The position numbers were made by a program, and so were the translations under genes. Shown here in pieces: positions 1 to 10,446 of a stretch of 50,126 nt of DNA (position 1 is the first letter of the stretch; the number at the start of each line of letters is the position of its first letter). The notes beneath the pieces were generated by a model. That model was not told where the DNA came from. It did not search any database and was given only the letters and a program-made list of their open reading frames with translations. Source of the stretch: Stenotrophomonas maltophilia (GTDB lineage: Bacteria; Pseudomonadota; Gammaproteobacteria; Xanthomonadales; Xanthomonadaceae); the NCBI RefSeq assembly GCF_013464915.1, contig NZ_RAVT01000013.1, forward strand, positions 1-50,126. Reading direction: 5' to 3'.

Positions 1-2
1 CG

Positions 3-29
3 CCCCCCCCCCCCCCCCCCCCCCCCCCC
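3..29. repeat. Poly-C homopolymer, 27 bases
   Basis: An uninterrupted run of 27 C (27 G on the other strand) lies about 160 bases upstream of tpiA, at the very edge of the window. Such runs are slippage-prone and can be phase-variable switches, but they are also common assembly or sequencing artefacts at contig ends. The sequence alone cannot tell these apart. Confidence 0.9.
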
Positions 30-104
30 GGCCAAGCCCGCCAATCCAACCGGGGCTCTCCTCGACCAACCCCACCCCGCCACGAGGGGCTTCGCCGTTG
101 GCTG

Positions 105-141
105 AAAATCCATGTAACCGCTTACACGGAAACGGATTTTT
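105..141 (+). terminator. Terminator-like hairpin upstream of tpiA
   Basis: AAAATCC at 105-111 pairs with GGATTTT at 134-140, with an inner CCG/CGG pairing, and the 3' arm runs into T bases. It probably ends a gene left of the window. A TATCAT hexamer at 153-158 could be the -10 of the tpiA promoter, but no good -35 is visible. Confidence 0.4.
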
Positions 142-191
142 GCCGTAACGGGTATCATGATCGGCTGACTTCACACAGGAGCCACCCGCTC

Positions 192-947
192 ATGCGCCGC
201 AAGATCGTCGCCGGAAACTGGAAGCTGCATGGCAGCCGTCAATTCGCCAATGAACTGCTGGGGCAGGTGGCCGCCGGGCTGCCGCTGGACGGGGTGGACG
301 TGGTGATCCTGCCGCCGCTGCCGTACCTGGGCGAGCTGGTGGAGGACTTTGGTGACACCGGCCTGGTGTTCGGGGCCCAGGACGTCAGCAGCAACGAGAA
401 GGGCGCCTACACCGGCGAGGTCTGCGCCGCCATGCTGCACGAGGTGGGTGCCCGCTATGGCCTGGTCGGCCACTCCGAGCGCCGCCAGTACCACCATGAA
501 AGCAGCGAACTGGTCGCGCGCAAGTTCGCCGCGGCCCTGCATGCCGGCCTGGTGCCGGTGCTGTGCGTGGGCGAGACCCTGGAGCAGCGCGAAGCGGGGC
601 AGACCGAGGCGGTCATTGCCAGCCAGCTGGCACCGGTGCTGGAACTGGTCGGCGCTGCCGGTTTCGCCCAGGCAGTGGTCGCCTACGAGCCGGTCTGGGC
701 CATCGGTACCGGCCGTACCGCCACCAAGGAGCAGGCACAGCAGGTGCACGCGTTCATCCGTGGCGAAGTCGCGCGTATCGATGCTAGAATCGCTGATTCA
801 CTGCCCATTGTTTACGGCGGTAGCGTGAAGCCCGACAATGCCGGGGAACTGTTCGCGCAGCCGGATGTCGATGGTGGGCTGGTCGGCGGCGCCTCCCTGG
901 TGGCCGCGGACTTCCTGGCCATCGCAGGGGCGGCGGCCGCGAACTAA
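192..947 (+). CDS. tpiA: Triosephosphate isomerase
   Basis: Interconverts dihydroxyacetone phosphate and glyceraldehyde-3-phosphate in glycolysis and gluconeogenesis; a cytosolic TIM barrel. The 251 residues match the usual family length. Visible signatures are the N-terminal GNWK (catalytic Lys11), the GHSERR motif with electrophilic His94, the AYEPVWAIGTG signature with catalytic Glu166 and flexible loop 6, and the phosphate-binding YGGS at 208-211. A GGAG ribosome binding site lies about 10 bases before the ATG. It is followed after 31 bases by secG; the tpiA-secG-tRNA-Leu order is common in gammaproteobacteria and suggests co-transcription. Identification is secure. Confidence 0.98.
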   Translation: MRRKIVAGNWKLHGSRQFANELLGQVAAGLPLDGVDVVILPPLPYLGELVEDFGDTGLVFGAQDVSSNEKGAYTGEVCAAMLHEVGARYGLVGHSERRQYHHESSELVARKFAAALHAGLVPVLCVGETLEQREAGQTEAVIASQLAPVLELVGAAGFAQAVVAYEPVWAIGTGRTATKEQAQQVHAFIRGEVARIDARIADSLPIVYGGSVKPDNAGELFAQPDVDGGLVGGASLVAADFLAIAGAAAAN

Positions 948-978
948 TCCTAGAAGTATTGTCCGAGGGCGGTTTCCA

Positions 979-1416
979 ATGCTGATGTTGATCCTCAATG
1001 TCGTCTACGTGCTGGTCGCTGTGGCCATGATCGCGCTGATCCTGATGCAGCGTGGCTCGGGTGCGGCGGCGGGTTCGGGCTTTGGTGCCGGTGCCTCGGG
1101 TACGGTGTTCGGTGCGCGTGGCGCCTCGAACTTCCTGTCCAAGTCGACCAAGTGGCTGGCTGTCGTGTTCTTCGGCATCAGCCTCTTCATGGCCTGGTAT
1201 GCCGGTCATGGCAGCCGCCCGGCGGCCGACCAGGATCTGGGTCTGATGTCCGCCCCGGCGGTGACCGCTCCGGCGGCTCCGGCGGGCGAATTGCCGGCCG
1301 TCCCGAAGGCCGATGCGGTCCCGGCAGCCCCGGTTCCGGCCGCGAATGTGCCGGCTCAGGCGGAATCTTCGGTTTCTGGTGAAGAAAAGCCTTCGGAAGG
1401 CTCCCAGAAACACTGA
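979..1416 (+). CDS. secG: Protein translocase subunit SecG
   Basis: Small inner-membrane subunit of the SecYEG channel. The 145-residue product has two hydrophobic segments (about 3-23 and 54-74) separated by the conserved glycine/serine-rich cytoplasmic loop beginning MQRGSG. The C-terminal ~65 residues are Ala/Pro-rich and low-complexity, as often seen in xanthomonad SecG. I start at the ATG at 979; an in-frame upstream ATG at 838 lies within tpiA and gives an unrelated arginine-rich extension. A second ATG at 985 is also possible. tRNA-Leu follows 51 bases downstream, as in E. coli. Confidence 0.95.
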   Translation: MLMLILNVVYVLVAVAMIALILMQRGSGAAAGSGFGAGASGTVFGARGASNFLSKSTKWLAVVFFGISLFMAWYAGHGSRPAADQDLGLMSAPAVTAPAAPAGELPAVPKADAVPAAPVPAANVPAQAESSVSGEEKPSEGSQKH

Positions 1417-1467
1417 AGCCGGTTACAATACGCGGCGCATCGGGAAGATAGTCTGATGTGATCGTTT

Positions 1468-1552
1468 GCCCAGGTGGCGGAATTGGTAGACGCACTACCT
1501 TGAGGTGGTAGCGACTTAGGTCGTAGGGGTTCGAGTCCCCTCTTGGGCACCA
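1468..1552 (+). tRNA. tRNA-Leu (anticodon GAG)
   Basis: An 85-nt class II tRNA with an encoded CCA end. The acceptor arm GCCCAGG pairs with CTTGGGC, the anticodon stem CTACC/GGTAG encloses the loop TTGAGGT (anticodon GAG, reading CUC/CUU), there is a long variable arm, and the T arm carries GGTTCGAGTCC. It sits between secG and nuoA, the position of leuU downstream of secG in E. coli. Confidence 0.97.
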
Positions 1553-1573
1553 TTTGTAAGTAAAGCGGGTTCG

Positions 1574-1637
1574 CCTGGCGCGCAAGGCGCCAGGTAGATT
1601 CCCGTCCACTCCCCCATGCCAAAGCGCCTGCAGGCGC
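1574..1637 (+). other. Two hairpins in the tRNA-Leu/nuoA gap
   Basis: CCTGGCGC (1574-1581) pairs with GCGCCAGG (1587-1594) around a 5-base loop, and GCGCCTGCAGGCGC (1624-1637) is a perfect 14-base palindrome. Neither is followed by a T run, so they look like processing or leader structures ahead of nuoA rather than terminators. No clear separate nuo promoter is visible. Confidence 0.4.
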
Positions 1638-1663
1638 AGCGGCAGAGGCAAGAGAGAATCGCT

Positions 1664-2020
1664 GTGCTGGCCGAATATTTGCCGTCTCTGCTGTTTCTGA
1701 TCGTTGCCACCGGTATCGGCATTACGCTGATGCTGGTTGGTCGATTCCTCGGTCCCCGCCGCCCCGATCTGGAAAAGCTGTCGCCGTATGAGTGCGGCTT
1801 CGAAGCCTTCGAAGACGCGCGCATGAAGTTCGACGTGCGCTACTACCTGATCGCGATCCAGTTCATCGTCTTCGACCTGGAAATCATCTTCATCGTGCCG
1901 TGGACCCAGGTCTTCATGGAGCTGGGCGCCCGTTCGCTCGTCACCATGGGCCTGTTCGTCGGCATGCTGTTCCTCGGTTTCATTTACGTCTGGAAGAAGG
2001 GAGCGCTGGAATGGGAGTGA
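1664..2020 (+). CDS. nuoA: NADH-quinone oxidoreductase subunit A
   Basis: Membrane subunit of respiratory complex I near the quinone-binding junction. The product has 118 residues with three transmembrane helices and the conserved [10 protein letters not shown] loop (Cys in the switch loop between TM1 and TM2), followed by [18 protein letters not shown]. The GTG at 1664 is chosen because AGAGAG lies just upstream and the protein then starts VLAEYLPS as in relatives; the frame is open upstream to an ATG at 1616, which would add 16 charged residues. It is the first gene of the nuo operon, and its stop overlaps the nuoB start. Confidence 0.95.
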   Translation: MLAEYLPSLLFLIVATGIGITLMLVGRFLGPRRPDLEKLSPYECGFEAFEDARMKFDVRYYLIAIQFIVFDLEIIFIVPWTQVFMELGARSLVTMGLFVGMLFLGFIYVWKKGALEWE

Positions 2021-2565
2021 TTCAGACTCTCGATGGCCTCATGAACAACCCCACGCCGGAAGGCCGGGTTGATGACATCCTGCGGCCGGAAGGCGACAAC
2101 CCGCTGCTGGAAAAGGGCTTCGTCACCACCAGCGTCGACGCGCTGCTGAACTGGGCGCGCACCGGCTCGATGTGGCCGATGACCTTCGGCCTGGCCTGCT
2201 GCGCGGTCGAGATGATGCACGCCGGCGCCGCGCGCCTGGACCTTGACCGCTATGGCGTGGTGTTCCGCCCGTCGCCGCGTCAGTCCGACGTGATGATCGT
2301 GGCCGGTACCCTGGTCAACAAGATGGCCCCGGCGCTGCGCAAGGTCTACGACCAGATGCCGGACCCGAAGTGGGTCATCTCGATGGGCAGCTGCGCCAAC
2401 GGTGGCGGCTACTACCATTACTCCTATTCTGTCGTGCGCGGCTGTGATCGCGTGGTGCCGGTGGACGTCTACGTCCCGGGCTGCCCACCGACCGCCGAGG
2501 CGCTGGTGTACGGGATCCTGCAGCTGCAGAAGAAGATCTGGCGTACACAGACCATCGCCCGCTGA
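2011..2565 (+). CDS. nuoB: NADH-quinone oxidoreductase subunit B
   Basis: Peripheral-arm subunit carrying the terminal [4Fe-4S] cluster N2, which passes electrons to quinone. The 184-residue product shows the expected ligands: adjacent Cys63 and Cys64 ([10 protein letters not shown]), Cys128 ([15 protein letters not shown]) and Cys158 ([11 protein letters not shown]). The ATG at 2011 overlaps the last codons of nuoA by 10 bases, which implies translational coupling. The frame is open further upstream inside nuoA, but that extension is out-of-frame shadow sequence. Confidence 0.97.
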   Translation: MGVIQTLDGLMNNPTPEGRVDDILRPEGDNPLLEKGFVTTSVDALLNWARTGSMWPMTFGLACCAVEMMHAGAARLDLDRYGVVFRPSPRQSDVMIVAGTLVNKMAPALRKVYDQMPDPKWVISMGSCANGGGYYHYSYSVVRGCDRVVPVDVYVPGCPPTAEALVYGILQLQKKIWRTQTIAR

Positions 2566-2598
2566 CCCTTCCACACTACAAGAGCGCGCCAAGCCCCC

Positions 2599-3348
2599 AT
2601 GGCAGAGCAAGCATCCTTCATCGACCGACTCTCCGCACGTTTCGCTGGTGCGAAGGTCATCGTGGTCGAACCCCGCGGCGAAGTGACGCTGGAGGTGCCT
2701 GCCGCCGAGTGGCATGCCACCGCGCTGGCGCTGCGTGACGAGTTTGGTTTCGAGCAGGCCGTGGATCTCTGCGGCGTCGACTACCTTGGCTATGGCTCCG
2801 ACGAATGGGACACCGCCGACGTGTCCTCGCAGGGCTTCAGCCGCGGTGTCGAAGGCAAGGCCCAGGGCCGTTTCGCGTGGGGCGAATTCCCCACCGAGGA
2901 AAACGGTGCCGACGGCGCCCGCCCGCAGCACATGCCGACCCAGCGTTTCGCCGTGGTCGCCCAGCTGCGTTCGTACCAGCACAACCTGATGATGCACCTG
3001 CGCTGCTTCGCCCCTGACGAAGCACTGCCGGTGGTGTCCTCGCTGACCGGCATCTGGCCGGGCCTGAACTGGTTCGAGCGCGAAGCGTTCGACCTGTATG
3101 GCGTGATCTTCGAAGGCCACCCGGACCTGCGCCGGATCCTGACCGACTACGGTTTCGTCGGCCATCCGTTCCGCAAGGACTTCCCGCTGATCGGCAATGT
3201 CGAAGTCCGCTACGACGAAGAAAAGAAGCGCGTGATCTACGAACCGGTCACCTCGGTGGAGCCGCGTGTCGGCGTGCCGCGCGTGATCCGTGACGACGCC
3301 CGTCTGCAGACCGCAGAAGGCGAGCGCGCGCAGGAGGCAGTGAAGTGA
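2599..3348 (+). CDS. nuoC: NADH-quinone oxidoreductase subunit C
   Basis: Peripheral-arm (30 kDa) subunit of complex I. The 249-residue product has the signature [23 protein letters not shown] followed by [20 protein letters not shown], split here for clarity only. It is separate from nuoD, unlike the fused NuoCD of E. coli. A charged loop around residues 75-105 is longer than in short homologues. Its TGA overlaps the nuoD GTG by four bases. Confidence 0.96.
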   Translation: MAEQASFIDRLSARFAGAKVIVVEPRGEVTLEVPAAEWHATALALRDEFGFEQAVDLCGVDYLGYGSDEWDTADVSSQGFSRGVEGKAQGRFAWGEFPTEENGADGARPQHMPTQRFAVVAQLRSYQHNLMMHLRCFAPDEALPVVSSLTGIWPGLNWFEREAFDLYGVIFEGHPDLRRILTDYGFVGHPFRKDFPLIGNVEVRYDEEKKRVIYEPVTSVEPRVGVPRVIRDDARLQTAEGERAQEAVK

Positions 3349-4652
3349 GCGAGTTCCACCAGGCCCGCGAAGCGTTCGCGAGCAATCCGGCCGAAGCACG
3401 GCAGGAAATCCGCAACTACACCATGAACTTCGGCCCGCAGCATCCGGCCGCGCACGGCGTGCTGCGCCTGATCCTGGAAATGGACGGCGAAACCATCATG
3501 CGCGCCGACCCGCACGTGGGTCTGCTGCACCGTGGTACCGAGAAGCTGGCCGAGTCCAAGCCGTTCAACCAGTCGATCGGCTACATGGATCGCCTGGACT
3601 ACGTGTCGATGATGTGCAACGAGCACGCCTACGTGCGCGCGATCGAGACCCTGATGGGCATCGAGGCGCCGGAGCGTGCGCAGTACATCCGCACCATGTA
3701 CGACGAAATCACCCGCATCCTCAACCACCTGATGTGGCTGGGCTCCAACGCGCTCGACCTGGGTGCGATGGCGGTGATGCTGTATGCCTTCCGCGAGCGC
3801 GAAGAGCTGATGGACTGCTATGAAGCGGTCTCCGGCGCGCGCATGCACGCGGCGTACTACCGTCCGGGCGGTGTCTACCGCGACCTGCCGGACCACATGC
3901 CGAAGTACAAGGAATCGCGCTGGCACAAGGGCAAGGCGCTGAAGCAGCTCAATGCTTCGCGCGAAGGTTCGCTGCTGGACTTCCTGGAAAACTTCACCGT
4001 CGAGTTCCCCAAGCGCATCGACGAATACGAAACCCTGCTGACCGACAACCGCATCTGGAAGCAGCGTACCGTCGGCATCGGCGTGGTCACTCCGGAACTG
4101 GCTCACCAGTGGGGCATGACCGGCGTGATGCTGCGCGGCTCGGGCGTTGCCTGGGACCTGCGCAAGAAGCGTCCGTACGCCAAGTACGATGCCGTCGATT
4201 TCGACATCCCGCTGGGCAAGGAAGGCGACTGCTACGACCGTTACCTGGTCCGCGTTGCCGAAATGCGCGAATCCAACCGCATCATCAAGCAGTGCGTGGC
4301 GTGGCTGAAGGCCAACCCGGGCCCGGTGATGGTGAAGAACTTCAAGGTCGCTCCGCCCAAGCGCGAGGACATGAAGGACGACATGGAAGCGCTGATCCAC
4401 CACTTCAAGCTGTTCAGCGAAGGCTACTGCGTGCCGGCCGGCGAGACCTACTCGGCGGTGGAAGCCCCGAAGGGCGAGTTCGGCTGCTACCTGGTCTCCG
4501 ATGGCGCCAACAAGCCCTTCCGCGTGCACCTGCGCGCACCGGGCTTCGCCCACCTGTCCTCGATCGATTCGATCGTGCGCGGCCACATGCTGGCCGACGT
4601 GGTGGCGATGATCGGTACCTACGACCTGGTGTTCGGCGAGGTTGACCGGTAA
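3345..4652 (+). CDS. nuoD: NADH-quinone oxidoreductase subunit D
   Basis: The 49-kDa subunit that builds the quinone cavity together with NuoB; related to the large subunit of [NiFe] hydrogenases. The 435 residues are typical. Visible signatures are [14 protein letters not shown] near the N terminus (quinone-site His), [29 protein letters not shown] and, near the end, [19 protein letters not shown] and DLVFGEVDR. It begins with GTG inside the nuoC stop (GTGA overlap). Confidence 0.97.
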   Translation: MSEFHQAREAFASNPAEARQEIRNYTMNFGPQHPAAHGVLRLILEMDGETIMRADPHVGLLHRGTEKLAESKPFNQSIGYMDRLDYVSMMCNEHAYVRAIETLMGIEAPERAQYIRTMYDEITRILNHLMWLGSNALDLGAMAVMLYAFREREELMDCYEAVSGARMHAAYYRPGGVYRDLPDHMPKYKESRWHKGKALKQLNASREGSLLDFLENFTVEFPKRIDEYETLLTDNRIWKQRTVGIGVVTPELAHQWGMTGVMLRGSGVAWDLRKKRPYAKYDAVDFDIPLGKEGDCYDRYLVRVAEMRESNRIIKQCVAWLKANPGPVMVKNFKVAPPKREDMKDDMEALIHHFKLFSEGYCVPAGETYSAVEAPKGEFGCYLVSDGANKPFRVHLRAPGFAHLSSIDSIVRGHMLADVVAMIGTYDLVFGEVDR

Positions 4653-4726
4653 TGCCGTCCGCCACGCCAACGCCCGCTGCAGGCAGCCGGCGCAAGCCGG
4701 CGCCGCAGTTTCTGGAATTTCACGTT

Positions 4727-4753
4727 ATGCATTTCGCTGAGGTCGGCCGATGA
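4727..4753 (+). other. Eight-codon mini-ORF overlapping the nuoE start
   Basis: In the 97-base nuoD-nuoE gap, an ATG at 4727 opens a frame (MHFAEVGR) whose TGA overlaps the nuoE ATG as ATGA. GGAA lies about 10 bases before it. It could deliver ribosomes to nuoE by coupling. It could equally be chance, since nuoE has its own GAGG about 8 bases before its start. Confidence 0.25.
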
Positions 4754-5277
4754 AGGCGACAGGTAATTTCGAGGCGGCGCGCGACGTCGACCCGATGGTG
4801 GTGCTGAGCGACAAGACCCGCGCTCACATCGATCACTGGCTGTCCAAGTTCCCGCCGGACCGCAAGCGCTCTGCCGTGCTGCAGGGCCTGCATGCGGCCC
4901 AGGAGCAGAACCAGGGCTGGCTGACCGACGAACTGATCGCCGGCGTGGCCAAGTACCTGGACCTGCCGCCGGTGTGGGCCTACGAGGTCGCCAGCTTCTA
5001 CTCGATGTTCGAGACCGAGAAGGTGGGCCGCAACAACGTGGCCATCTGCACCAACATCAGCTGCTGGCTCAATGGCGCCGAGGACATCGTGCGCCATTGC
5101 GAGAAGAAGCTGGGCATCAAGCACGGTGAATCGACCCCGGACGGCCGCGTCTACCTCAAGCGCGAGGAAGAGTGCCTGGCCGGCTGCGGTGGCGCGCCGA
5201 TGATGGTCATCAACGGTCACTACCATGAGCGTCTGACCCTGGAAAAGGTCGACGAGCTGCTGGACGGGCTGGAGTAA
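4750..5277 (+). CDS. nuoE: NADH-quinone oxidoreductase subunit E
   Basis: The 24-kDa subunit with the [2Fe-2S] cluster N1a in the NADH-oxidising module. The 175-residue thioredoxin-like protein has four ligand cysteines in the expected C-x4-C...C-x3-C arrangement: Cys100, Cys105, Cys142, Cys146. The ATG at 4750 follows GAGG by about 8 bases. The 97-base gap before it holds a GCCGGC/GCCGGC hairpin around 4687-4702. nuoF starts 4 bases after its stop. Confidence 0.97.
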   Translation: MKATGNFEAARDVDPMVVLSDKTRAHIDHWLSKFPPDRKRSAVLQGLHAAQEQNQGWLTDELIAGVAKYLDLPPVWAYEVASFYSMFETEKVGRNNVAICTNISCWLNGAEDIVRHCEKKLGIKHGESTPDGRVYLKREEECLAGCGGAPMMVINGHYHERLTLEKVDELLDGLE

Positions 5278-5281
5278 GGGC

Positions 5282-6622
5282 ATGGCACATCACCACGAAT
5301 CCAAGGGTCCGGTCGGCCCCGCGCCGCTGCCGCACCAGGTGGTCTACACCACCCTGCATTACGACACCCCGTGGTCGTACGAAAGCTACCTGAAGACCGG
5401 TGGCTACGCCGCCCTGCGCAAGATCCTCGAAGAGAAGGTCCCGCCGGAGCAGGTCATCGAGATGGTCAAGGCTTCGGGCCTGCGCGGCCGCGGTGGCGCG
5501 GGCTTCCCGACCGGCCTGAAGTGGTCCTTCATGCCCAAGGGCAACATGCAGAAGTACATCCTCTGCAACTCGGACGAGTCCGAGCCGGGCACCTGCAAGG
5601 ACCGCGACATCCTGCGCTACAACCCGCATTCGGTGGTGGAAGGCATGGCGATCGCCTGCTACGCCACCGGTTCGACCGTGGGCTACAACTACCTGCGCGG
5701 TGAGTTCCACCACGAGCCGTTCGAGCACTTCGAGCAGGCCCTGGCCGACGCCTATGCGAACGGCTGGCTGGGCAAGAACGTGATGGGCTCGGGCGTGGAC
5801 ATCGACATCTACGGTGCGCTGGGCGCCGGCGCCTACATCTGCGGCGAAGAAACCGCGCTGATGGAATCGCTGGAAGGCAAGAAGGGGCAGCCGCGCTACA
5901 AGCCGCCGTTCCCGGCCAACTTCGGCCTGTACGGCAAGCCGTCGACGATCAACAACACCGAAACCTACGGTTCGGTGCCGGCGATCATCCGCAACGGTCC
6001 GGAGTGGTTCAAGGGCCTGAGCCTGACCGCCAACGGCGGCCCGAAGTGCTTCTCGGTGTCCGGCTGCGTGCAGAACGGCGGCAACTTCGAAGTGCCGCTC
6101 GGCACCAAATTCCATGACCTGCTGGAAATGGCCGGTGGCCTGCGTCCGGGCCGCACGCTGAAGGGCGCGATCCCGGGCGGCGTGTCGATGCCGGTGCTGA
6201 CCGCGGCCGAGCTGAAGGACCTGCCGATGGACTACGACACCATCCGCGCACTGGGCTCCGGCCTGGGGTCGGGTGCGATCGTGGTGCTCGACGACAGCGT
6301 CTGCTGCGTCAAGTTCGCCTGCCGCATCAGCCAGTTCTTCCACAAGGAATCCTGCGGCCAGTGCACCCCGTGCCGTGAAGGCACCGGCTGGATGCACCGC
6401 GTGCTGGAGCGCATCGTCGCCGGCAAGGCCACGATGGAAGACCTGCACCAGCTGAAGGCGGTGGCCGGCCAGATCGAAGGCCACACCATCTGTGCGTTCG
6501 GCGAAGCGGCTGCATGGCCCATCCAGGGCTTCCTGCGCCAGTTCTGGGACGAGTTCGAGTACTACATCGTCAACGGTCATTCGATGGTTGACGGCAAGAA
6601 GGTGGAGGCAGCCGCTGCATGA
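5282..6622 (+). CDS. nuoF: NADH-quinone oxidoreductase subunit F (NADH/FMN site)
   Basis: The 51-kDa subunit that binds NADH and FMN and carries [4Fe-4S] cluster N3. The 446-residue product has the glycine-rich nucleotide motif [13 protein letters not shown], the FMN-contact stretch [27 protein letters not shown], and N3 ligands Cys358, Cys361, Cys364 ([10 protein letters not shown]) and Cys404. The N terminus contains an HHH stretch. Its stop overlaps the nuoG ATG (ATGA). Confidence 0.98.
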   Translation: MAHHHESKGPVGPAPLPHQVVYTTLHYDTPWSYESYLKTGGYAALRKILEEKVPPEQVIEMVKASGLRGRGGAGFPTGLKWSFMPKGNMQKYILCNSDESEPGTCKDRDILRYNPHSVVEGMAIACYATGSTVGYNYLRGEFHHEPFEHFEQALADAYANGWLGKNVMGSGVDIDIYGALGAGAYICGEETALMESLEGKKGQPRYKPPFPANFGLYGKPSTINNTETYGSVPAIIRNGPEWFKGLSLTANGGPKCFSVSGCVQNGGNFEVPLGTKFHDLLEMAGGLRPGRTLKGAIPGGVSMPVLTAAELKDLPMDYDTIRALGSGLGSGAIVVLDDSVCCVKFACRISQFFHKESCGQCTPCREGTGWMHRVLERIVAGKATMEDLHQLKAVAGQIEGHTICAFGEAAAWPIQGFLRQFWDEFEYYIVNGHSMVDGKKVEAAAA

Positions 6623-8853
6623 GCGCGCAACCCGTAAATCCGAGCGTCCCACCCGATCACGTCACCATCGAGATCGATGGCAAGTCGCTGGTCGTGCCCA
6701 AGGGCTCGATGATCATCCAGGCCGCCGACAAGGCCGGCATCTCCATTCCGCGCTTCTGCTACCACGAGAAGCTGCCGATCGCCGCCAACTGCCGCATGTG
6801 CCTGGTGGACGTGGAGAAGTCGCCGAAGCCGGCGCCGGCCTGCGCTACCCCGGTGATGGACGGCATGAAGGTCGCCACCCGCAGCGAGAAGGCACTGAAG
6901 TTCCAGCGCTCGGTGATGGAGTTCCTGCTCATCAACCACCCGCTGGACTGCCCGATCTGCGATCAGGGCGGCGAGTGCGAGCTGCAGGACGTGTCGCTGG
7001 GCTATGGCCGTTCGGTCAGCCGCTTCAACGAGCGCAAGCGCGTGGTGCCGGACGAGGACATGGGTCCGCTGGTCGCCACAGAGATGACCCGCTGCATCCA
7101 GTGCACCCGCTGCGTCCGCTTCACCGCCGACGTTGCCGGTACCTACGAACTGGGTGGCATGTACCGCGGTGAGAACCTGCAGATCGGTACCTTCGACGGC
7201 AAGCCGCTGACCACCGAGCTGTCCGGCAACGTCGTCGACGTCTGCCCGGTCGGCGCGCTGACCAACAAGGTGTTCCAGTTCCGCGCCCGCCCGTGGGAAC
7301 TGACCGCGCGCGAGTCGCTGGGTTACCACGACGCGATGGGTTCGAACCTGTTCCTGCACGTGCGTCGCGGCGAAGTGCTGCGCACCGTGCCGCGCGACAA
7401 CGAAGCCGTGAACGAGTGCTGGCTGTCCGACCGTGACCGCTACTCGCACCAGGGCCTGTACAGCGAAGACCGTGCGGTCAAGCCGCTGCGCAAGGTCAAT
7501 GGCGAGTGGAAGGAAGTGAGCTGGGCCGAAGGCCTGGCCGCGGCCGCCGAGATCCTCAAGGCCAACCAGGGCGACAACCTGGGCGTGCTGGTGCATCCGT
7601 CCACCTCGAACGAGGAGGGCGCGCTGCTGGCCCGCCTGGCCAAGGGCCTGGGCTCGAGCAACATCGACCACCGCATCAACAACCGCGATTTCTCCGACGC
7701 CGCAACCGCCGAAGTGTTCGGCCTGCCGCTGGCCGAGATCGAAGGCGCCGACCGCATCGTCGTTCTGGGCAGCAACATCCGCCACGAACTGCCGCTGCTG
7801 CACGCCCGCCTGCGCAAGGCGCAGACCACCAAGGGCGCGAAGATCCACGTCGTCAACCCGGTGGACTTCGACTTCGCTTTCAGTGTCGCCGGCAAGCAGA
7901 TCGTCGCGCCGTCGAAGTTCGTCGACGCGCTGGCCAGCGCCGAGCTGCGTTCGGCCGTGCAGGGCGGCAACAACACCGTGCTGATCGTCGGTGGCATCGC
8001 CGAAAACCATCCGCAGGCTGCCGCGATCCGCGCCGCTGCGCGTGAGTTCGCCGCCGCCACCGGCGCCAAGCTGTGCCGCATCCCGCAGGGCGCCAATGCC
8101 GTGGGCCTGACCCGCGCCGGCGTGCTGCCGGCCGGCAAGGACGTGGCCACCATGCTGGCGCAGCCGCGCCAGGCCTACGTGGTGTACGGCCTGGAGCCGG
8201 GCCTGGACTTCGCCGACGCTCCCGCTGCGCGCAAGGCGCTGGCCGGTGCCCAGGTGGTGGCCTTCAGCCAGTTCGCCTGTGTCTCCACCCGCGACGTTGC
8301 CGACGTGATCCTGCCGATCGGCGCGCTGCCGGAAATCGACGCCACCCTGACCAACCTCGATGGCCGCGAGCAGTCGGCCCGTGCCGGCGGCAAGCTGCCG
8401 GGCGAGGCCCGTGAAGGCTGGCGCGTGCTGCGTGCACTGGGCGGCGACATGGCGCTGGCCGGTTTCGACTTCACCGACCTGGCCGGCCTGCGTGCCAGCC
8501 TGGCCCCGGTGTCGGTCGCCGTTGCCGCTTCGGCACAGCCGGTGGTTGCCGGTGAAGGCCTGGAAGTGGCTTCGACCGCCGCGATCTACCGCACCGATGC
8601 GGTGGTCCGTCGCGCGCCGGCGCTGCAGTCGCATCCGCTCAACAACGCCCCGCGCATCGTGCTGAACGCTGAAGATGCCGCTCGCCTGCAGCTGCAGGAA
8701 GGGCAGATGGCCAAGGTCGGCACCGATGCCGGCAAGGCCACCCTGCCGGTGGTGGTCGACGCCCGCGTCGCTGCGGGTTCGGTCTGGATTGAATCGGGCC
8801 ACGGCGCGACCGCGCCGCTGGGTGCCGCTCGCGTATCGGTGGTGGCTGCATGA
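6619..8853 (+). CDS. nuoG: NADH-quinone oxidoreductase subunit G
   Basis: The 75-kDa iron-sulfur subunit at the electron entry side of complex I. The 744 residues include N1b ligands Cys47, Cys58, Cys61, Cys75; the His107/Cys111/Cys114/Cys120 set of N5; and Cys159, Cys162, Cys165, Cys209 of N4. A degenerate molybdopterin-oxidoreductase-like domain follows. The extra CxxC-type ligands that bind the off-path cluster N7 in E. coli and Thermus NuoG are not seen after residue 209. The gene is longer than nuoG genes that lack the C-terminal domain and shorter than the ~900-residue E. coli form. It overlaps both neighbours by 4 bases. Confidence 0.97.
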   Translation: MSAQPVNPSVPPDHVTIEIDGKSLVVPKGSMIIQAADKAGISIPRFCYHEKLPIAANCRMCLVDVEKSPKPAPACATPVMDGMKVATRSEKALKFQRSVMEFLLINHPLDCPICDQGGECELQDVSLGYGRSVSRFNERKRVVPDEDMGPLVATEMTRCIQCTRCVRFTADVAGTYELGGMYRGENLQIGTFDGKPLTTELSGNVVDVCPVGALTNKVFQFRARPWELTARESLGYHDAMGSNLFLHVRRGEVLRTVPRDNEAVNECWLSDRDRYSHQGLYSEDRAVKPLRKVNGEWKEVSWAEGLAAAAEILKANQGDNLGVLVHPSTSNEEGALLARLAKGLGSSNIDHRINNRDFSDAATAEVFGLPLAEIEGADRIVVLGSNIRHELPLLHARLRKAQTTKGAKIHVVNPVDFDFAFSVAGKQIVAPSKFVDALASAELRSAVQGGNNTVLIVGGIAENHPQAAAIRAAAREFAAATGAKLCRIPQGANAVGLTRAGVLPAGKDVATMLAQPRQAYVVYGLEPGLDFADAPAARKALAGAQVVAFSQFACVSTRDVADVILPIGALPEIDATLTNLDGREQSARAGGKLPGEAREGWRVLRALGGDMALAGFDFTDLAGLRASLAPVSVAVAASAQPVVAGEGLEVASTAAIYRTDAVVRRAPALQSHPLNNAPRIVLNAEDAARLQLQEGQMAKVGTDAGKATLPVVVDARVAAGSVWIESGHGATAPLGAARVSVVAA

Positions 8854-9944
8854 ACGAATTGCTGTTGAACGCGGTCGACCCGCTGCACCAGTGGCTGCTT
8901 GGCCTCGGTGACATCGGCGCGCTGATCTGGATCATCCTGAAGATCCTGGTGATCACCGTGCCGGTGATCGTCTCGGTGGCCTTCTACGTGGTCTGGGAAC
9001 GCAAGCTGATCGGCTGGATGCATGTCCGCCATGGCCCGATGTACGTGGGCATGGGCATCTTCCAGGCCTTCGCCGACGTCTTCAAGCTGCTGTTCAAGGA
9101 AGTGGTCCAGCCGAGCAGCGCCAACAAGGCGATCTACCTGCTGGCGCCGCTGATCACCCTGGCCCCGGCCTTCGCGGCCTGGTCGGTGGTGCCCTTCGAT
9201 TCGCAGATCGTGCTGTCCAACGCCAACGCCGGCCTGCTGTACCTGCTGGCGATGACCTCGCTGGGCATCTACGGCATCATCCTGGCCGGTTGGGCATCCA
9301 ACTCGAAGTACGCGTTCCTGGGTGCGATGCGCGCCTCGGCGCAGATGATCAGCTACGAAATCGCCATGGGCTTCGCGCTTGTCGGCGTGATGATCGCCGC
9401 TGGCAGCCTGAACCTGAGCAACATCGTGATGGCGCAGGCCGGCAATTCCGGCTTCTTCGACTGGTTCCTGCTGCCGCTGTTCCCGCTGTTCGTCATCTAC
9501 TGGGTGTCGGGCGTGGCTGAAACCAACCGCGCGCCGTTCGACGTGGTGGAAGGCGAATCGGAAATCGTCGCCGGCCACATGGTCGAATATTCCGGCGGCG
9601 CGTTCGCCCTGTTCTTCCTGGCCGAATACGCGAACATGATCCTGATCAGCTTCCTGATCTCGATCTTCTTCCTCGGTGGCTGGCTGAGCCCGGTCCAGGG
9701 CTGGGTCAACTTCGGCGATGTCTCGCCGCTGGTCGACTGGATCTGGAAGGGTGGTGCACCGTGGCTGTTCGTCAAGGTGTTCTTCTTCGCCAGTGCCTAC
9801 ATCTGGTTCCGTGCCAGCTTCCCGCGCTTCCGCTATGACCAGATCATGCGCCTGGGCTGGAAGGTCTTCATCCCGCTGGCCATTCTGTGGATCGCGGTTA
9901 CCGCCGTCATGGTGTTCTTCGGCGTGATTCAAAAGGGCGTCTAA
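8850..9944 (+). CDS. nuoH: NADH-quinone oxidoreductase subunit H
   Basis: Membrane subunit at the interface of the peripheral and membrane arms; it lines the quinone entry channel. The 364-residue product has eight or so hydrophobic helices. The conserved regions [17 protein letters not shown] near the N terminus, SYEIAMGF, and [18 protein letters not shown] with the acidic E-channel loop are all present. The start overlaps the nuoG stop (ATGA). Confidence 0.98.
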   Translation: MNELLLNAVDPLHQWLLGLGDIGALIWIILKILVITVPVIVSVAFYVVWERKLIGWMHVRHGPMYVGMGIFQAFADVFKLLFKEVVQPSSANKAIYLLAPLITLAPAFAAWSVVPFDSQIVLSNANAGLLYLLAMTSLGIYGIILAGWASNSKYAFLGAMRASAQMISYEIAMGFALVGVMIAAGSLNLSNIVMAQAGNSGFFDWFLLPLFPLFVIYWVSGVAETNRAPFDVVEGESEIVAGHMVEYSGGAFALFFLAEYANMILISFLISIFFLGGWLSPVQGWVNFGDVSPLVDWIWKGGAPWLFVKVFFFASAYIWFRASFPRFRYDQIMRLGWKVFIPLAILWIAVTAVMVFFGVIQKGV

Positions 9945-9945
9945 A

Positions 9946-10437
9946 GTGATGAACAGGATTACCCATTACTTCAAGAGCCTGCTGCTGCTCGAACTGCTGG
10001 CGGGCCTCTGGCTGACGCTGAAGTACAGCTTCAAGCCGAAGTACACGATGATGTACCCGATGGAGAAGTTCCCGCAGTCGCCGCGCTTCCGTGGCCTGCA
10101 CGCACTGCGCCGTTATCCCAACGGCGAAGAGCGCTGCATTGCCTGCAAGCTGTGTGAAGCGGTGTGCCCGGCCCTGGCCATCACCATCGACTCGGCCAAG
10201 CGCGAGGACGGCACCCGCCGCACCACCCGCTACGACATCGACCTGTTCAAGTGCATCTTCTGCGGCTTCTGCGAAGAAAGCTGCCCGGTGGACTCGATCG
10301 TCGAAACCCACATCCTCGAGTACCACTTCGAGAACCGTGGCGAAAACATCGTTACCAAGCCGCAGCTGCTGGCCCTTGGCGATCGTCTCGAAAACGAGAT
10401 CGCCGAGCGTCGTGCCGCCGATGCCGCTTACCGCTGA
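9946..10437 (+). CDS. nuoI: NADH-quinone oxidoreductase subunit I
   Basis: Ferredoxin-like TYKY subunit carrying two [4Fe-4S] clusters, N6a and N6b, relaying electrons to NuoB. The 163 residues show two CxxCxxCxxxCP motifs: Cys64/67/70/74 and Cys103/106/109/113. The start is either GTG at 9946 or ATG at 9949; AAGGG about 9 bases upstream favours the GTG slightly. It begins one base after the nuoH stop. Confidence 0.97.
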   Translation: MMNRITHYFKSLLLLELLAGLWLTLKYSFKPKYTMMYPMEKFPQSPRFRGLHALRRYPNGEERCIACKLCEAVCPALAITIDSAKREDGTRRTTRYDIDLFKCIFCGFCEESCPVDSIVETHILEYHFENRGENIVTKPQLLALGDRLENEIAERRAADAAYR

Positions 10438-10446
10438 GGTCGAGAG

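Noticed and set aside
838..978. N-terminal extension of SecG from ATG 838
   Set aside because: It overlaps tpiA in another frame and places an Arg/Pro/Trp-rich stretch ahead of the first membrane helix.
6577..8802. 741-codon minus-strand ORF opposite nuoG
   Set aside because: Antisense shadow; nuoG has all expected ligands on the plus strand.
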